This document shows positions 18,436 to 26,960 of a DNA stretch of 64,000 nt, in pieces; the stretch's first letter is position 1; the number at the start of each line of letters is the position of its first letter. The notes beneath the pieces were generated by a model. It ran no database searches. It saw only the letters and a list, made by a program, of their open reading frames with translations, and was not told the DNA's origin. The stretch lies in contig NZ_LOJF01000009.1 in the NCBI RefSeq assembly GCF_001494635.1, positions 124,001 through 188,000 of the forward strand, in the 5' to 3' direction. The translations under genes were made by a program, and so were the position numbers. The DNA comes from Tractidigestivibacter scatoligenes. Its GTDB lineage: Bacteria > Actinomycetota > Coriobacteriia > Coriobacteriales > Atopobiaceae.

Positions 18436-18453
18436 TTACACCAATACGTATCG
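18436..18453. promoter_or_regulatory. Conserved ATACGTAT palindromic element upstream of kinase K3
   Basis: Reads TTACACCAATACGTATCG on the plus strand, 64 bp upstream of the K3 start and between K4 and K3. It is the sister copy of the element at 14218-14235. Its repeated position before two of six paralogues suggests internal promoters or operators within the array. Confidence 0.5.
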
Positions 18454-18460
18454 ATGCTGT

Positions 18461-20890
18461 TCAGTAACCCGTGAGATACCACGCCTTGGCACTTCTGACG
18501 GTTCCGCCCTCGTCTATGGTAAGAAGGGAATAGTTACCTAGCGCCGCGTCGATGACTCCCGAGAGACCGAGATCGTACGTCCAGAAAAGGTATTGGTCAT
18601 TCTTTGAGGCAAAGCCCCCGTATAGCACGTTTCCCCCGGATGTGACTCCGAGAAATGCCTCGCAGCAAGTGTCCAGTTTATTGATTCCGCTCCAGCTAGA
18701 GAGCTCGTCAGCGCACTGACGGTACCTCTCGTAATACTCTTTCCCATCAAGATAATTTGGCGTGGCGTGAACTGTGCCATCGGAACCAATGGCAGCGTAG
18801 ACCTCACCCCCATCAACGCACTGCACGATATCATGCCAAGAGCGTATGGCATCCCCGCGGGCGTCACCCTCTCCGTAAATGCTCCAGCAGGTACCATCCT
18901 GCATGAGGACGATGTCGCTGCTATTCTTGTTTGCTGGGAATGCCAGCGCTGGTTCGTCAGGCCAAGTTGAGGCAGCGCTGTCTCCCACCTGAACAGTCGA
19001 GCCGGCGGGAATACCATGGAAAGAACCCTGTGGCACATCAAACGACTGTCTAGACCCGTCGGTCGTGATATCCTCGCCGTACGTTGTTGTCTCCAATATG
19101 AAGTCGGCGATTTCCGACCACGACCCGGACGTGTCTGAAGCGATTTCATCGTTGAGCTCGCCCCAGGAGGAGACGAAGGTTCCGTCGTCTCGCTGTCCCA
19201 GCGCAAATATCTCGTAGCCACTGCCAGCGTCGTGGATTCCAAAGCGGACCTTCCGGAGGTTCGTCCATTGCGCAACCTCCTTCATCATCCCCACAAAGTC
19301 GGCGGATACGCCATCATCAGCATCGGTAGGCCAACAGACGACAAAGGTACTGCCATCTGCGCAACGAATCACGAAGCACGTCCCAAGGTTCGTGCCGCCA
19401 TTTTTGCAAACTCCAACAATCGAGGTAGCAGAGCTCTCTGTTGCATCCGAATAATCGTAAGTCAGCCAGGGTTCATCACTACTTCCCTCCGACGAGGCTA
19501 CGACGATGCCGTCTGACGCCAAGATGTTTTCAACAGAGACAATATTGTCAGCCGTTGTGGTGCCAGAATTGGCACCATGGTTATTGCCGATACCTTCGTT
19601 TGATTGGCTGAGTAGGAAGGCGCCTGCCACTGCAGCAGCACCCTCAACGCCAGCAATGATGAATCCCCTTCTCGATACGCCGGTGCTTCCCTTGCTGGCG
19701 AAAGGCACTGGAATGGATTCCATGGGCGCATCGACGGGTTTGGGAACTTTCTTAGTCGGAGCAGTGTTGGTGTGTTCTGAGCATCTGCTTGCTTGTGACC
19801 TGCCTGCGGTGGCAGTCGACCCATACGAGCTCTCGTTGCTCCCGACAGGTGAGTTACCAAAGACTCTCTCTACCGTGGCACCTGTCGTATCCCCCCAATT
19901 AGTGTCGGACGATGTAACCGTAGAGGCCCCATGCGGGATAGTGGCTGTTGCCGCGGCCTGTGTTGGAGCTGATGCGACGGAGGGCGTGCCTCCTGCGAGC
20001 AGGGCCTCCAGATCGGCGACCATGTCGTCTGCGGAACGGTAACGGTCCTCGGGGTGGTAGGCGCAAGCCTTGAGGACGACGGCGACGAGAGCGTCGCTCC
20101 CGTGCTCGGGTTGTGGAATCGGCTCGCCAGAGACGCGCCTGGCTTCGGCGCGTGCCCCGTCGCCCTGCGATAGTCTGTCGACGGGCATGAACGGGAGCCG
20201 ATAGCCGTTTAGCGCCCAGTAGAGCACGAGGCCAAGCGAGTAAATGTCCACCGTGCGGTCGTACTTTTTTCGGAGAACTACCTCGGGCGCCATGTAGCTC
20301 TCCGTGCCGGCCATGGTGGCTGTCCGGGTGCCATCAAACGTACGCGCAACGCCAAAATCGCCGAGCTTGAAGATGCCATAGCCATCCACCATGATGTTGG
20401 CCGGCTTTACGTCGCGGTGGATGATGCCCTTCTTCTCGCAAGCGGCCAGGGCGCGCGCGATGTCACGGCCAAGGGTTGCCACCTCGGCATCCGTGAGCCT
20501 TCTCCCTCCAATCCACTGCACGAGGGGCGTGAGGAGCTCCATCCGGATGAGGACGTCCCAGCCGGGGCCGGAGGGCTGTCTCACGGTTGCCACGTCTTGA
20601 CTCGCTACGACGTTTGGGTGATTCCCCAGAGACCGCACGAGCTGGTATTCTCCGACGAGCTCCCTCGCCTGCTCACCGTAGCTTCGCGAGAGTGTGTCAT
20701 CGTCGTAGCCAAGTGCGTAGCCTTCGGCTGACTGCTCGGCGGGAATGCGCATCACCTTGAGGGCGCTTCTCTCGGTGAAGCCCTCCACATCGCGGTCTAT
20801 CTCCCAGACGCTGCCATAAGAACCCCCGCCAAGGCGGCGCACCGCCCTCCAGCCGGGCCAAGGGATTTGTATGTCGAGGGATTCAGCCAT
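18461..20890 (-). CDS. Ser/Thr protein kinase K4 with RR-type membrane anchor and RCC1-like sensor
   Basis: An 809-residue kinase. IPWPGW, GGGSYGSVWE, ALKV lysine, IHRDVKPAN, DFG and MAPEV are intact. The shared linker motif is TNWGDTTGATVERVFG near residue 325. At about 402-427 a twin-arginine-like SRRGFIIAG precedes a single Ala/Gly-rich hydrophobic helix, followed by about 370 presumably exported residues. That part has repeated strands such as ALGQRDDGTFVSSW, VYAAIGSDGTVHAT and GVTSGGNVLYGG, reminiscent of an RCC1-like beta-propeller. It is homologous to the C-termini of K5 and K6. ATG 20890 follows AGGAGC. The ligand is unknown. Confidence 0.86.
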   Translation of the reverse strand: MAESLDIQIPWPGWRAVRRLGGGSYGSVWEIDRDVEGFTERSALKVMRIPAEQSAEGYALGYDDDTLSRSYGEQARELVGEYQLVRSLGNHPNVVASQDVATVRQPSGPGWDVLIRMELLTPLVQWIGGRRLTDAEVATLGRDIARALAACEKKGIIHRDVKPANIMVDGYGIFKLGDFGVARTFDGTRTATMAGTESYMAPEVVLRKKYDRTVDIYSLGLVLYWALNGYRLPFMPVDRLSQGDGARAEARRVSGEPIPQPEHGSDALVAVVLKACAYHPEDRYRSADDMVADLEALLAGGTPSVASAPTQAAATATIPHGASTVTSSDTNWGDTTGATVERVFGNSPVGSNESSYGSTATAGRSQASRCSEHTNTAPTKKVPKPVDAPMESIPVPFASKGSTGVSRRGFIIAGVEGAAAVAGAFLLSQSNEGIGNNHGANSGTTTADNIVSVENILASDGIVVASSEGSSDEPWLTYDYSDATESSATSIVGVCKNGGTNLGTCFVIRCADGSTFVVCWPTDADDGVSADFVGMMKEVAQWTNLRKVRFGIHDAGSGYEIFALGQRDDGTFVSSWGELNDEIASDTSGSWSEIADFILETTTYGEDITTDGSRQSFDVPQGSFHGIPAGSTVQVGDSAASTWPDEPALAFPANKNSSDIVLMQDGTCWSIYGEGDARGDAIRSWHDIVQCVDGGEVYAAIGSDGTVHATPNYLDGKEYYERYRQCADELSSWSGINKLDTCCEAFLGVTSGGNVLYGGFASKNDQYLFWTYDLGLSGVIDAALGNYSLLTIDEGGTVRSAKAWYLTGY

Positions 20891-20925
20891 ATCTTTGCTC
20901 CTAATAAAAAGTCTCAGCGCAATTT

Positions 20926-23058
20926 CTAGCGCCGTATGCTAATTGCCGAGCGGGCCTCTTCCAGCTCGCCAACACTGGCGATTGCGACATTTCCGTTATC
21001 GTCGATTGCGACAATCAGGCCACCATCGGAGGCGGAGCAGTCAGCAACAGCCGCGTCAACAATTCCCGAGATGCCGAGGTCGTAGGTGTTGAATGCCGGC
21101 GCGTCATCCCAGTAGTCAAACTCGCCAAGCAACAGATCGCCTTCGAACGTGACACCCAGGAACGTGCCATAGATGCCATCAAGCTTCCTGATGCCGTTCC
21201 AGCCGGCAATTCCCTCTGCAAGCCTGAGGCATTTCTCATATTCCTCATCGTCCACGGGATGCCAGGTGGTGGCATGTACCCTGCCATCGGAGTCGACGGC
21301 GGCGTAGATACTTGCCCCGTCGATGCACTGCACGATGCTTGTCCAGGAGCGTATGGCATCGCCGCATGTGAATCCCTCGCCGTAACTGCTCCAACAGGTG
21401 CCACCCTGCGTGAGAAGGATAGCAGTGCCCTCCGCGTTTGCAGGGAAGGCACGTGCAGGCTTATCGAGATAGGGTGGCCCATCAGGCATGTCAACGCTTG
21501 AGTTCTGCAGCAAGGCCAGCTTCTGCCACTTCCCACTATCGGTGATGATCTGAATCTCACTAGGTCCTGTGATCGCGAAGTCGACGATCCCGCATCTGGA
21601 GCCGAGAGAACAGGCCGCGATCGCTTCGGCAAGGTCATCAGAGGTCGAGACGAAGCTCCCATCATCGCGTAGGCCGAGCGCGTATGAGACGTCCCCCGAG
21701 TCGCTGCTGCAGTATTCCCCGAAGCACACCTTTTGGAGATTCGTCCAACCCGCAACCTCCTCCAGCATGTCCCCGTCCGCTTCCCCGGATGTTGTGACCA
21801 CAGTGCTGCCGTCCTCGCAGCGGAGTACAAAGGTACCGTCATCGCAGGCCCCTACAACCTCGGTAGCGTGACTCGACGTCACGGACGAGTAGTCGCAGGG
21901 TATCCAGGAATCGTGGTTGCCGAACGCGGAGCGGCCGTCTATCGATTTCCTGGTTTGCCCAATGCGCGCTGTATCGAAGGAGACCGCATCTGTCTCTCCG
22001 ACCTCATGTGACTCCACGGGCAAAGGGGTGCTTTCAAAACCGCGGCCGACAGTCGCACCTTCGTCATCCTCCCAGTTGGAGTCCAGATCTATCTGGGTGT
22101 CAGCCCTTCCATGCTCCGCTGGGTTGGGCTGTTCGGGTATTGCGGACGTTATGGCTGCCTTCGCAGGGAAGTTATCCAAGTCCGCCATCATCTCAGTGGC
22201 CGACTGGTATCGTTCCTCCGATCTGTAGGCGCAAGCTTTCAGGACAATGCGTGCAAGCTCTTCCGGGCAGCCTTCGGGGGCGGGAATCTCTTCGCCGGAG
22301 AGCCTCCTGACCTCCGCGCGTGCGGCGTCGTCTGCGGCGAGCATGCCCTTCGGCATGAAGGGCAGCCGGTACCCGTCCAGCATCCACCACATCACGAGCC
22401 CGAGGGAGTAGACGTCGACCGTCTGGTTGTACCGCTCATGGCGCGCCACCTCGGGGGCCATGTAGCTCTGGGTTCCCGCCATGGTGGCCGTGCACGTACC
22501 CTCGAGGTTCCTGGCCACACCGAAGTCTCCGAGCTTAAATGTCCCCCACCTGTCGGCAAAGATGTTCGCGGGCTTCACATCCCTGTGCACGATGGCCTCG
22601 GACTCGCAGGCGGCTAGAGCGCTGGCGATGTCGTGGCCAACGTGGGCAACATCCACCGGAAAGACGCTGCGACCCCGTGCCCATGCGGGCAGTGGTTCCA
22701 GCAGTTCCATGCGGATGAAGACATCGTATCCCGGAGTATCCTCATGATGCACCTTCCCGACATCCTTGACCGAGATTACGTTGGGGTGCGCGAGCGACGC
22801 CATGAGCTGGTACTCCCTGAGCACAGTGTCTGCCCTCTCGCCGTAAGCGGCCGTGACGCTCTCCTCGTCGTAGCCCATGTCGAGGGAGTCGTCGTATCCT
22901 CCCTCCGGGGGTACGCCTACGACCTTGAGCGCACAGCGCTCCGGCTTTCCCGCCACCTCGCGTTCGATCTCCCACACGCTTCCATAGGAGCCGCGACCCA
23001 GACGGCGCACCGCATGCCATCCGGGCCAGGGGATATGTATGTCGAGGGATTCTTCCAT
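20926..23058 (-). CDS. Ser/Thr protein kinase K5 with RCC1-like domain but no membrane anchor
   Basis: A 710-residue kinase with all catalytic motifs (GRGSYGSVWE, ALKV, VHRDVKPAN with NIFAD in place of NIMVD, DFG, MAPEV). The linker has SNWEDDEGATVGRGFE near residue 320 and TARIGQ later. From about residue 385 to the end it carries the same RCC1-like region as K4 and K6 (YALGLRDDGSFVST, IYAAVDSDGRVHAT, IVAIDDNGNV). The arginine-pair motif and hydrophobic helix found in K4 and K6 are absent, so the sensor is predicted cytosolic. A 150-bp part of its kinase domain is almost identical to K1. ATG 23058 follows GGAGTAAAGAG. Confidence 0.86.
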   Translation of the reverse strand: MEESLDIHIPWPGWHAVRRLGRGSYGSVWEIEREVAGKPERCALKVVGVPPEGGYDDSLDMGYDEESVTAAYGERADTVLREYQLMASLAHPNVISVKDVGKVHHEDTPGYDVFIRMELLEPLPAWARGRSVFPVDVAHVGHDIASALAACESEAIVHRDVKPANIFADRWGTFKLGDFGVARNLEGTCTATMAGTQSYMAPEVARHERYNQTVDVYSLGLVMWWMLDGYRLPFMPKGMLAADDAARAEVRRLSGEEIPAPEGCPEELARIVLKACAYRSEERYQSATEMMADLDNFPAKAAITSAIPEQPNPAEHGRADTQIDLDSNWEDDEGATVGRGFESTPLPVESHEVGETDAVSFDTARIGQTRKSIDGRSAFGNHDSWIPCDYSSVTSSHATEVVGACDDGTFVLRCEDGSTVVTTSGEADGDMLEEVAGWTNLQKVCFGEYCSSDSGDVSYALGLRDDGSFVSTSDDLAEAIAACSLGSRCGIVDFAITGPSEIQIITDSGKWQKLALLQNSSVDMPDGPPYLDKPARAFPANAEGTAILLTQGGTCWSSYGEGFTCGDAIRSWTSIVQCIDGASIYAAVDSDGRVHATTWHPVDDEEYEKCLRLAEGIAGWNGIRKLDGIYGTFLGVTFEGDLLLGEFDYWDDAPAFNTYDLGISGIVDAAVADCSASDGGLIVAIDDNGNVAIASVGELEEARSAISIRR

Positions 23059-23176
23059 CTCTTTACTCCCGCCAGGTATTGCGTTTCGTGTTGAGCAATC
23101 ATCCGGAACTGCTCAGAGAGTCGGCTATTGTGGGCATGTCAGCTCCAGTTACCTTCCCCTGCCGCTAGCCCTTGCC

Positions 23177-25633
23177 TTATAGTCTCATTAGCAGTTTGTA
23201 AGCCCGCGTGGCCTTCACTTGCCCATCCCCGTCAATCGTGACGATCCAATCTCCTATAATTTTCGCGTCTACGATTCCGGAGAGGCCGAGGTCCAAAGTG
23301 TTGAGCTGACGCCAAGTATCCAGGATCAGCACATCGCCTCCGGACGTGACGCCAAGGATAAGGAGGGCGGCATCCAGCTTGCTGATGTCACTCCATCCAG
23401 AGAGCTCTTTGACGATTTGCTGTTGTTCATCGTAATCACTGTCTTCTTCTTCGTCACTAGATGTCGCAGCGCGCACCGTTCCATCCGAGCTGAGGGCGGC
23501 AAAGATAGGATACGCATCGATGCACTGCACGATACCTGTCCAGGAGCGTATGGCATCGCCGCACAAGCCGCCTTCTTCGTAGGTGCTCCAGCAGGTGCCG
23601 TCCCGCATGAGGAGGATGCGCGACCCGTACCCGTTGGCAGCGAAGGCCTGCACCGGCCCGCTGGGATAGAGTGAGCCACCAGGGGCTGTCCGACCCGATG
23701 CGGACAGGACCTCGAAAGGCAAGTCACCCACACCGTCGTACGTGCGCAACCACTCCCCGCCGACGGTGATGACATCCACCTCACTGACTGATACAGAGAA
23801 GTCGGCGACTCCGCTCCAGGAGCCGGACGTGTCGGATGCAATCTTATCGGCGAGCTCAACCCATGTGGTGACGAAGCCCCCGTCGTCGCGTTGCCCGAGT
23901 GCATATGGCACGTAATCCGTGCCGTCAGAGTGCTCTCCAAACCAAACCTTGCGGAGGTCAGTCCATGCTGCTACTTCCTCCAATAGCTCTTGGTTTGCAT
24001 CGCCTTCTGTTACAACAAGGGAGCTGCCGTCACGACACCGGAGCACCAATACCGCAACAGAGCCAACAATATCTTTCCCTACAATCTGCGTCGCGGGACT
24101 CGGAGTCGCAGACGAATAATCGCAGGCTACCCGGTCGCTGCCTCTTGAATCGACTGGGAGCGTGATGATTCCAGACGTGGATGCGCTGACGGTTGTGCTC
24201 GAATTGTCCACGTCATCCGTTGAGGACGCGCTGGAGGATGTGTCGCTGTTGGAAGTATCCGAGAATGTTGACGTGCTGCTGCTTGAGGGTGTGCTGCCCG
24301 ATGTACTCCCGTTCTGTCCAGCTACTGCAAATCCCGCAAGCGCAGCTGCAGCAGCTGCTGTGCCTCCGATGATGAAGGCCCTCCTGGAGATTCCGGTACC
24401 CCCGTTTCCCTGCGCGCCCGCCTTCGGCTCCGGGACAGGGGGAGCGGGCTCCGGGGGCTCCTCGTTCCGGGGCGACTGCTTGGGGTGAGCCTGGGGGGCG
24501 CCGGTCTCCAACTTGCCTGCCGGCTTAGCCTCCCCGCCGGGAGTGTGCCCGGAGGGACCTACCACCGTGGGGCCGGCCTCAAGAGGGACGGCTACAGGAG
24601 TCGAGCCGTTGCCATGGTCCTTGCCGATGGTCTCGCCTCCGGCGTCGACCCAGTTGTTCTCCTCGGTGCCGGTCTCTCTCCCGCCATGCATGACAGGCTC
24701 GGTTATGTTCGGCTCGGGAGCGGGAATCCGTCTTCCTTCTAGGAACGCATCCAAGTCCTTGACCAGTTCCGCGGCTGACTGGTAGCGGTCCCCCGGCCTG
24801 TAGGCGCAGGCCCTGAGGACTATGCATGCGAGTTCGGACGGGCAGTTGTCGGGGGTGGGGATCGGCTCGCCTTGAAGTCTCATCGCCTCTGCGCGTGCCA
24901 CGTCACCTGGGGCGATGCTCCCGGCCGGCATGAACGGCCCGCGGTACCCGTTGAGCATCCACCACATCACGAGGCCGAGGGAGTAGATGTCGACCGTCTG
25001 GTTGTAGCGCTCGTGTCTCTCTACCTCGGGCGCCATGAAGCTTTGGGTGCCGGCTACGGTCGCGGTGCGAGTACCCTCCATCGTGCGGGCGACTCCGAAG
25101 TCGCCGAGCTTGAAGTCTCCCCACTCGTCCACCATGATGTTGGCGGGCTTCACGTCGCGGTGGACCACTCCCCTCTTCTCGCATGCCTCCAGGGCTCTGG
25201 CGATATCGCGGCCAACTCTCGCCGCGAGGCGCGGGTCGGCGTCCCTGCCCTTAAGCCATCGTGGGAGGGGCGTAAGGAGCTCCATACGGATGAAGACGTC
25301 GCATCCGGGGTCTCCAGCGTGAGACACTTTGGCCACATCACGGCAAGCGACAATGTTGGAATGAGAGAGCGACGCCATGAGCTGGTACTCGTGCAGGACC
25401 TGGTCAGCCTGTTTGCCGTAGCTCTCCGAAAGGGTGCCCTCGTCGTAGCCAAGGCCGAGCGAACCGTCCCAGTCGCCCTCCGGGGGAATGCTCACGACCT
25501 TCAGGGCGCATCTCTCGGGCTCGCCGGCTACGTTGCGCTCAATCTCCCAGACGCTTCCGTAGGAGCCGCGGCCAAGACGGCGAACCAATTGCCAATCCGG
25601 CCAGGGGATGACGATGTCTGGGGTGTCGGGCAT
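23177..25633 (-). CDS. Ser/Thr protein kinase K6 with RR-type membrane anchor and RCC1-like sensor
   Basis: An 818-residue kinase, first of the array. The N-terminal motif is IPWPDW; GRGSYGSVWE, ALKV, VHRDVKPAN, DFG and MAPEV are intact. The linker has NNWVDAGGETIGKDHG near residue 325, then a proline-rich stretch. At about 413-440 SRRAFIIGG precedes an alanine-rich helix. A low-complexity Ser/Thr/Asp stalk follows (about 445-500), then the RCC1-like sensor (YALGQRDDGGFVTTW, IFAALSSDGTVRAAT, LGVTSGGDVLIL). The stalk would hold the sensor away from the membrane. It starts 44 bp after PP2C ends, in the same direction, with AGGAGC upstream of ATG 25633. Confidence 0.86.
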   Translation of the reverse strand: MPDTPDIVIPWPDWQLVRRLGRGSYGSVWEIERNVAGEPERCALKVVSIPPEGDWDGSLGLGYDEGTLSESYGKQADQVLHEYQLMASLSHSNIVACRDVAKVSHAGDPGCDVFIRMELLTPLPRWLKGRDADPRLAARVGRDIARALEACEKRGVVHRDVKPANIMVDEWGDFKLGDFGVARTMEGTRTATVAGTQSFMAPEVERHERYNQTVDIYSLGLVMWWMLNGYRGPFMPAGSIAPGDVARAEAMRLQGEPIPTPDNCPSELACIVLRACAYRPGDRYQSAAELVKDLDAFLEGRRIPAPEPNITEPVMHGGRETGTEENNWVDAGGETIGKDHGNGSTPVAVPLEAGPTVVGPSGHTPGGEAKPAGKLETGAPQAHPKQSPRNEEPPEPAPPVPEPKAGAQGNGGTGISRRAFIIGGTAAAAAALAGFAVAGQNGSTSGSTPSSSSTSTFSDTSNSDTSSSASSTDDVDNSSTTVSASTSGIITLPVDSRGSDRVACDYSSATPSPATQIVGKDIVGSVAVLVLRCRDGSSLVVTEGDANQELLEEVAAWTDLRKVWFGEHSDGTDYVPYALGQRDDGGFVTTWVELADKIASDTSGSWSGVADFSVSVSEVDVITVGGEWLRTYDGVGDLPFEVLSASGRTAPGGSLYPSGPVQAFAANGYGSRILLMRDGTCWSTYEEGGLCGDAIRSWTGIVQCIDAYPIFAALSSDGTVRAATSSDEEEDSDYDEQQQIVKELSGWSDISKLDAALLILGVTSGGDVLILDTWRQLNTLDLGLSGIVDAKIIGDWIVTIDGDGQVKATRAYKLLMRL

Positions 25634-25677
25634 GGTCCTGCTCCTCTTAGGATAAACGAAGTAATAAAACGTGGCGA

Positions 25678-26526
25678 TTAGCCGGCGAAGATGACAAGCG
25701 TGGTGATGTTGTCTCTGCCGCCAGCCTCAAGTGCGGAGCGGATTAGTTGGCGAACGCACTCCTCGGGACTCTTTCCCTCGTCTAGAATCTCGCAGATGCG
25801 GTCTTCCTGAACCATGTCAGTCAGTCCGTCACTGCAGACGAGGTAGACGTCTCCCCTCTTCACGGTTCTCCTGCTTACCGAGGGTTCGAGGTTGAAGACT
25901 TCTGGATCGATTCCCAGGTACTGCGTGAGCATGGGCTTCCTGTCCACGATGCCCACAGCCCGCATCTCTTCCTCGTCGGTATGGTCAACAGAGAGCTGCC
26001 GCATATTCCCATTTCGAACGCGGAAGACTCGGCTGTCACCTAGGTTCACGGTCCACACGCATCCGCTTAGGAAGTAGAGCATTGCAAGGGTGGAACCCAT
26101 CTGCTCAGAGCCAAGGTTGAAGGCCGTGTGGTAAACCTCCTGGTTAATCAGGTTGCACAATGCGATGAGGCTGCCCTCAACCCCATCGAGCTCGCTGTCC
26201 GGGATTGTGCGGCGACCGACCAACCAGTCATGCACTATATGTGCGGCCTTCTCGGAAGCGACCTCGCCGTAGTCGCCGCCACCCATGCCATCGAAAACAC
26301 CAAAGAGACGTGGGAAGCCCGTCTCCCAGTCCACGCCACCCACTCGCATGGTAAGCACCTCGTCGCCCAAAGACTTCACGTTATTTGGGTCTTGGAGGTA
26401 GTCACCATCGAAGCAGAAGTTGTCTTCGTTCTTTGGGCGTCTCTTCCCCGTATTACATCCACAGGCGCAGTAGAGGGGGACTGGCAGTCTACCAACCGCA
26501 GCGTCAATGAAATTCATGATGCCCAT
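25678..26526 (-). CDS. PP2C-family Ser/Thr protein phosphatase
   Basis: Metal-dependent phosphatase of 282 residues, presumably the antagonist of the six kinases. The PPM metal-binding signatures are present: KNEDNF near residue 32, GVFDGMGGGDYG, CSDGLTDMV and a terminal GGRDNITTLV. Compared with stand-alone bacterial PP2C proteins it has an N-terminal extension with a CACGC cysteine pattern and a longer loop before GVFDG. No membrane helix is seen. ATG 26526 is preceded by GAGGGGG. Position between the secretion genes and the kinases argues for a shared regulatory circuit. Confidence 0.92.
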   Translation of the reverse strand: MGIMNFIDAAVGRLPVPLYCACGCNTGKRRPKNEDNFCFDGDYLQDPNNVKSLGDEVLTMRVGGVDWETGFPRLFGVFDGMGGGDYGEVASEKAAHIVHDWLVGRRTIPDSELDGVEGSLIALCNLINQEVYHTAFNLGSEQMGSTLAMLYFLSGCVWTVNLGDSRVFRVRNGNMRQLSVDHTDEEEMRAVGIVDRKPMLTQYLGIDPEVFNLEPSVSRRTVKRGDVYLVCSDGLTDMVQEDRICEILDEGKSPEECVRQLIRSALEAGGRDNITTLVIFAG

Positions 26527-26580
26527 AGTGCCGAATCCCCCTCTGTTCGTGGGTGCAGGAAGACAAGGATGGTATTACTG

Positions 26581-26916
26581 CTAGTCTTCGTTCTGCGCCA
26601 CGGTGGCGTCCTGAGCGGTGAGCTCACCGGCTGCCGCAAGCTCTTCGGTGTGGCGAGCTTCCACGAACTTCAGGAGCTTTTCGTAGGGCTCGAAGGACTC
26701 GTCCTTGTAGCCTTCGAAAATGACATGGTCGATGTCAGTCATCTGGAAGCCAAGCTGCGACATTAGGCTTACGCTACCCGCGGGATAGGGAACGCCCAGA
26801 TAGTCTGCGAACGCATCGGGCTGCTGACCAAACTGCTGCATGTACCCGATGATCATCACTGGCACCTGTCCGCCCTTTAGCATGACAACGGAACCGATGG
26901 GAAGGATTCTGTTCAT
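26581..26916 (-). CDS. DUF4176 protein of type VII secretion loci
   Basis: A 111-residue protein with the DUF4176 pattern: RILPIGSVVMLKGGQVPVMI at the start, a DYLGVPYPAG strand, and IDHVIFEGYKDESFEPY before a helical tail. Proteins of this family are repeatedly encoded beside WXG100/LXG secretion genes; their role, possibly chaperone or immunity-like, is not established. GGAGGAAACC directly precedes ATG 26916, which is preferred over an upstream TTG. The acidic C-terminal tail is probably disordered. Confidence 0.75.
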   Translation of the reverse strand: MNRILPIGSVVMLKGGQVPVMIIGYMQQFGQQPDAFADYLGVPYPAGSVSLMSQLGFQMTDIDHVIFEGYKDESFEPYEKLLKFVEARHTEELAAAGELTAQDATVAQNED

Positions 26917-26960
26917 GGTTTCCTCCAATGGGAATCTTGGGGACTGATGGGATGCTCTGC

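Noticed and set aside
12488-25633. Interpretation of the kinase block as a prophage or phage-defence island
   Set aside because: No integrase, capsid, tail or nuclease genes are present; a xer-type recombinase is far away in a conserved housekeeping context.
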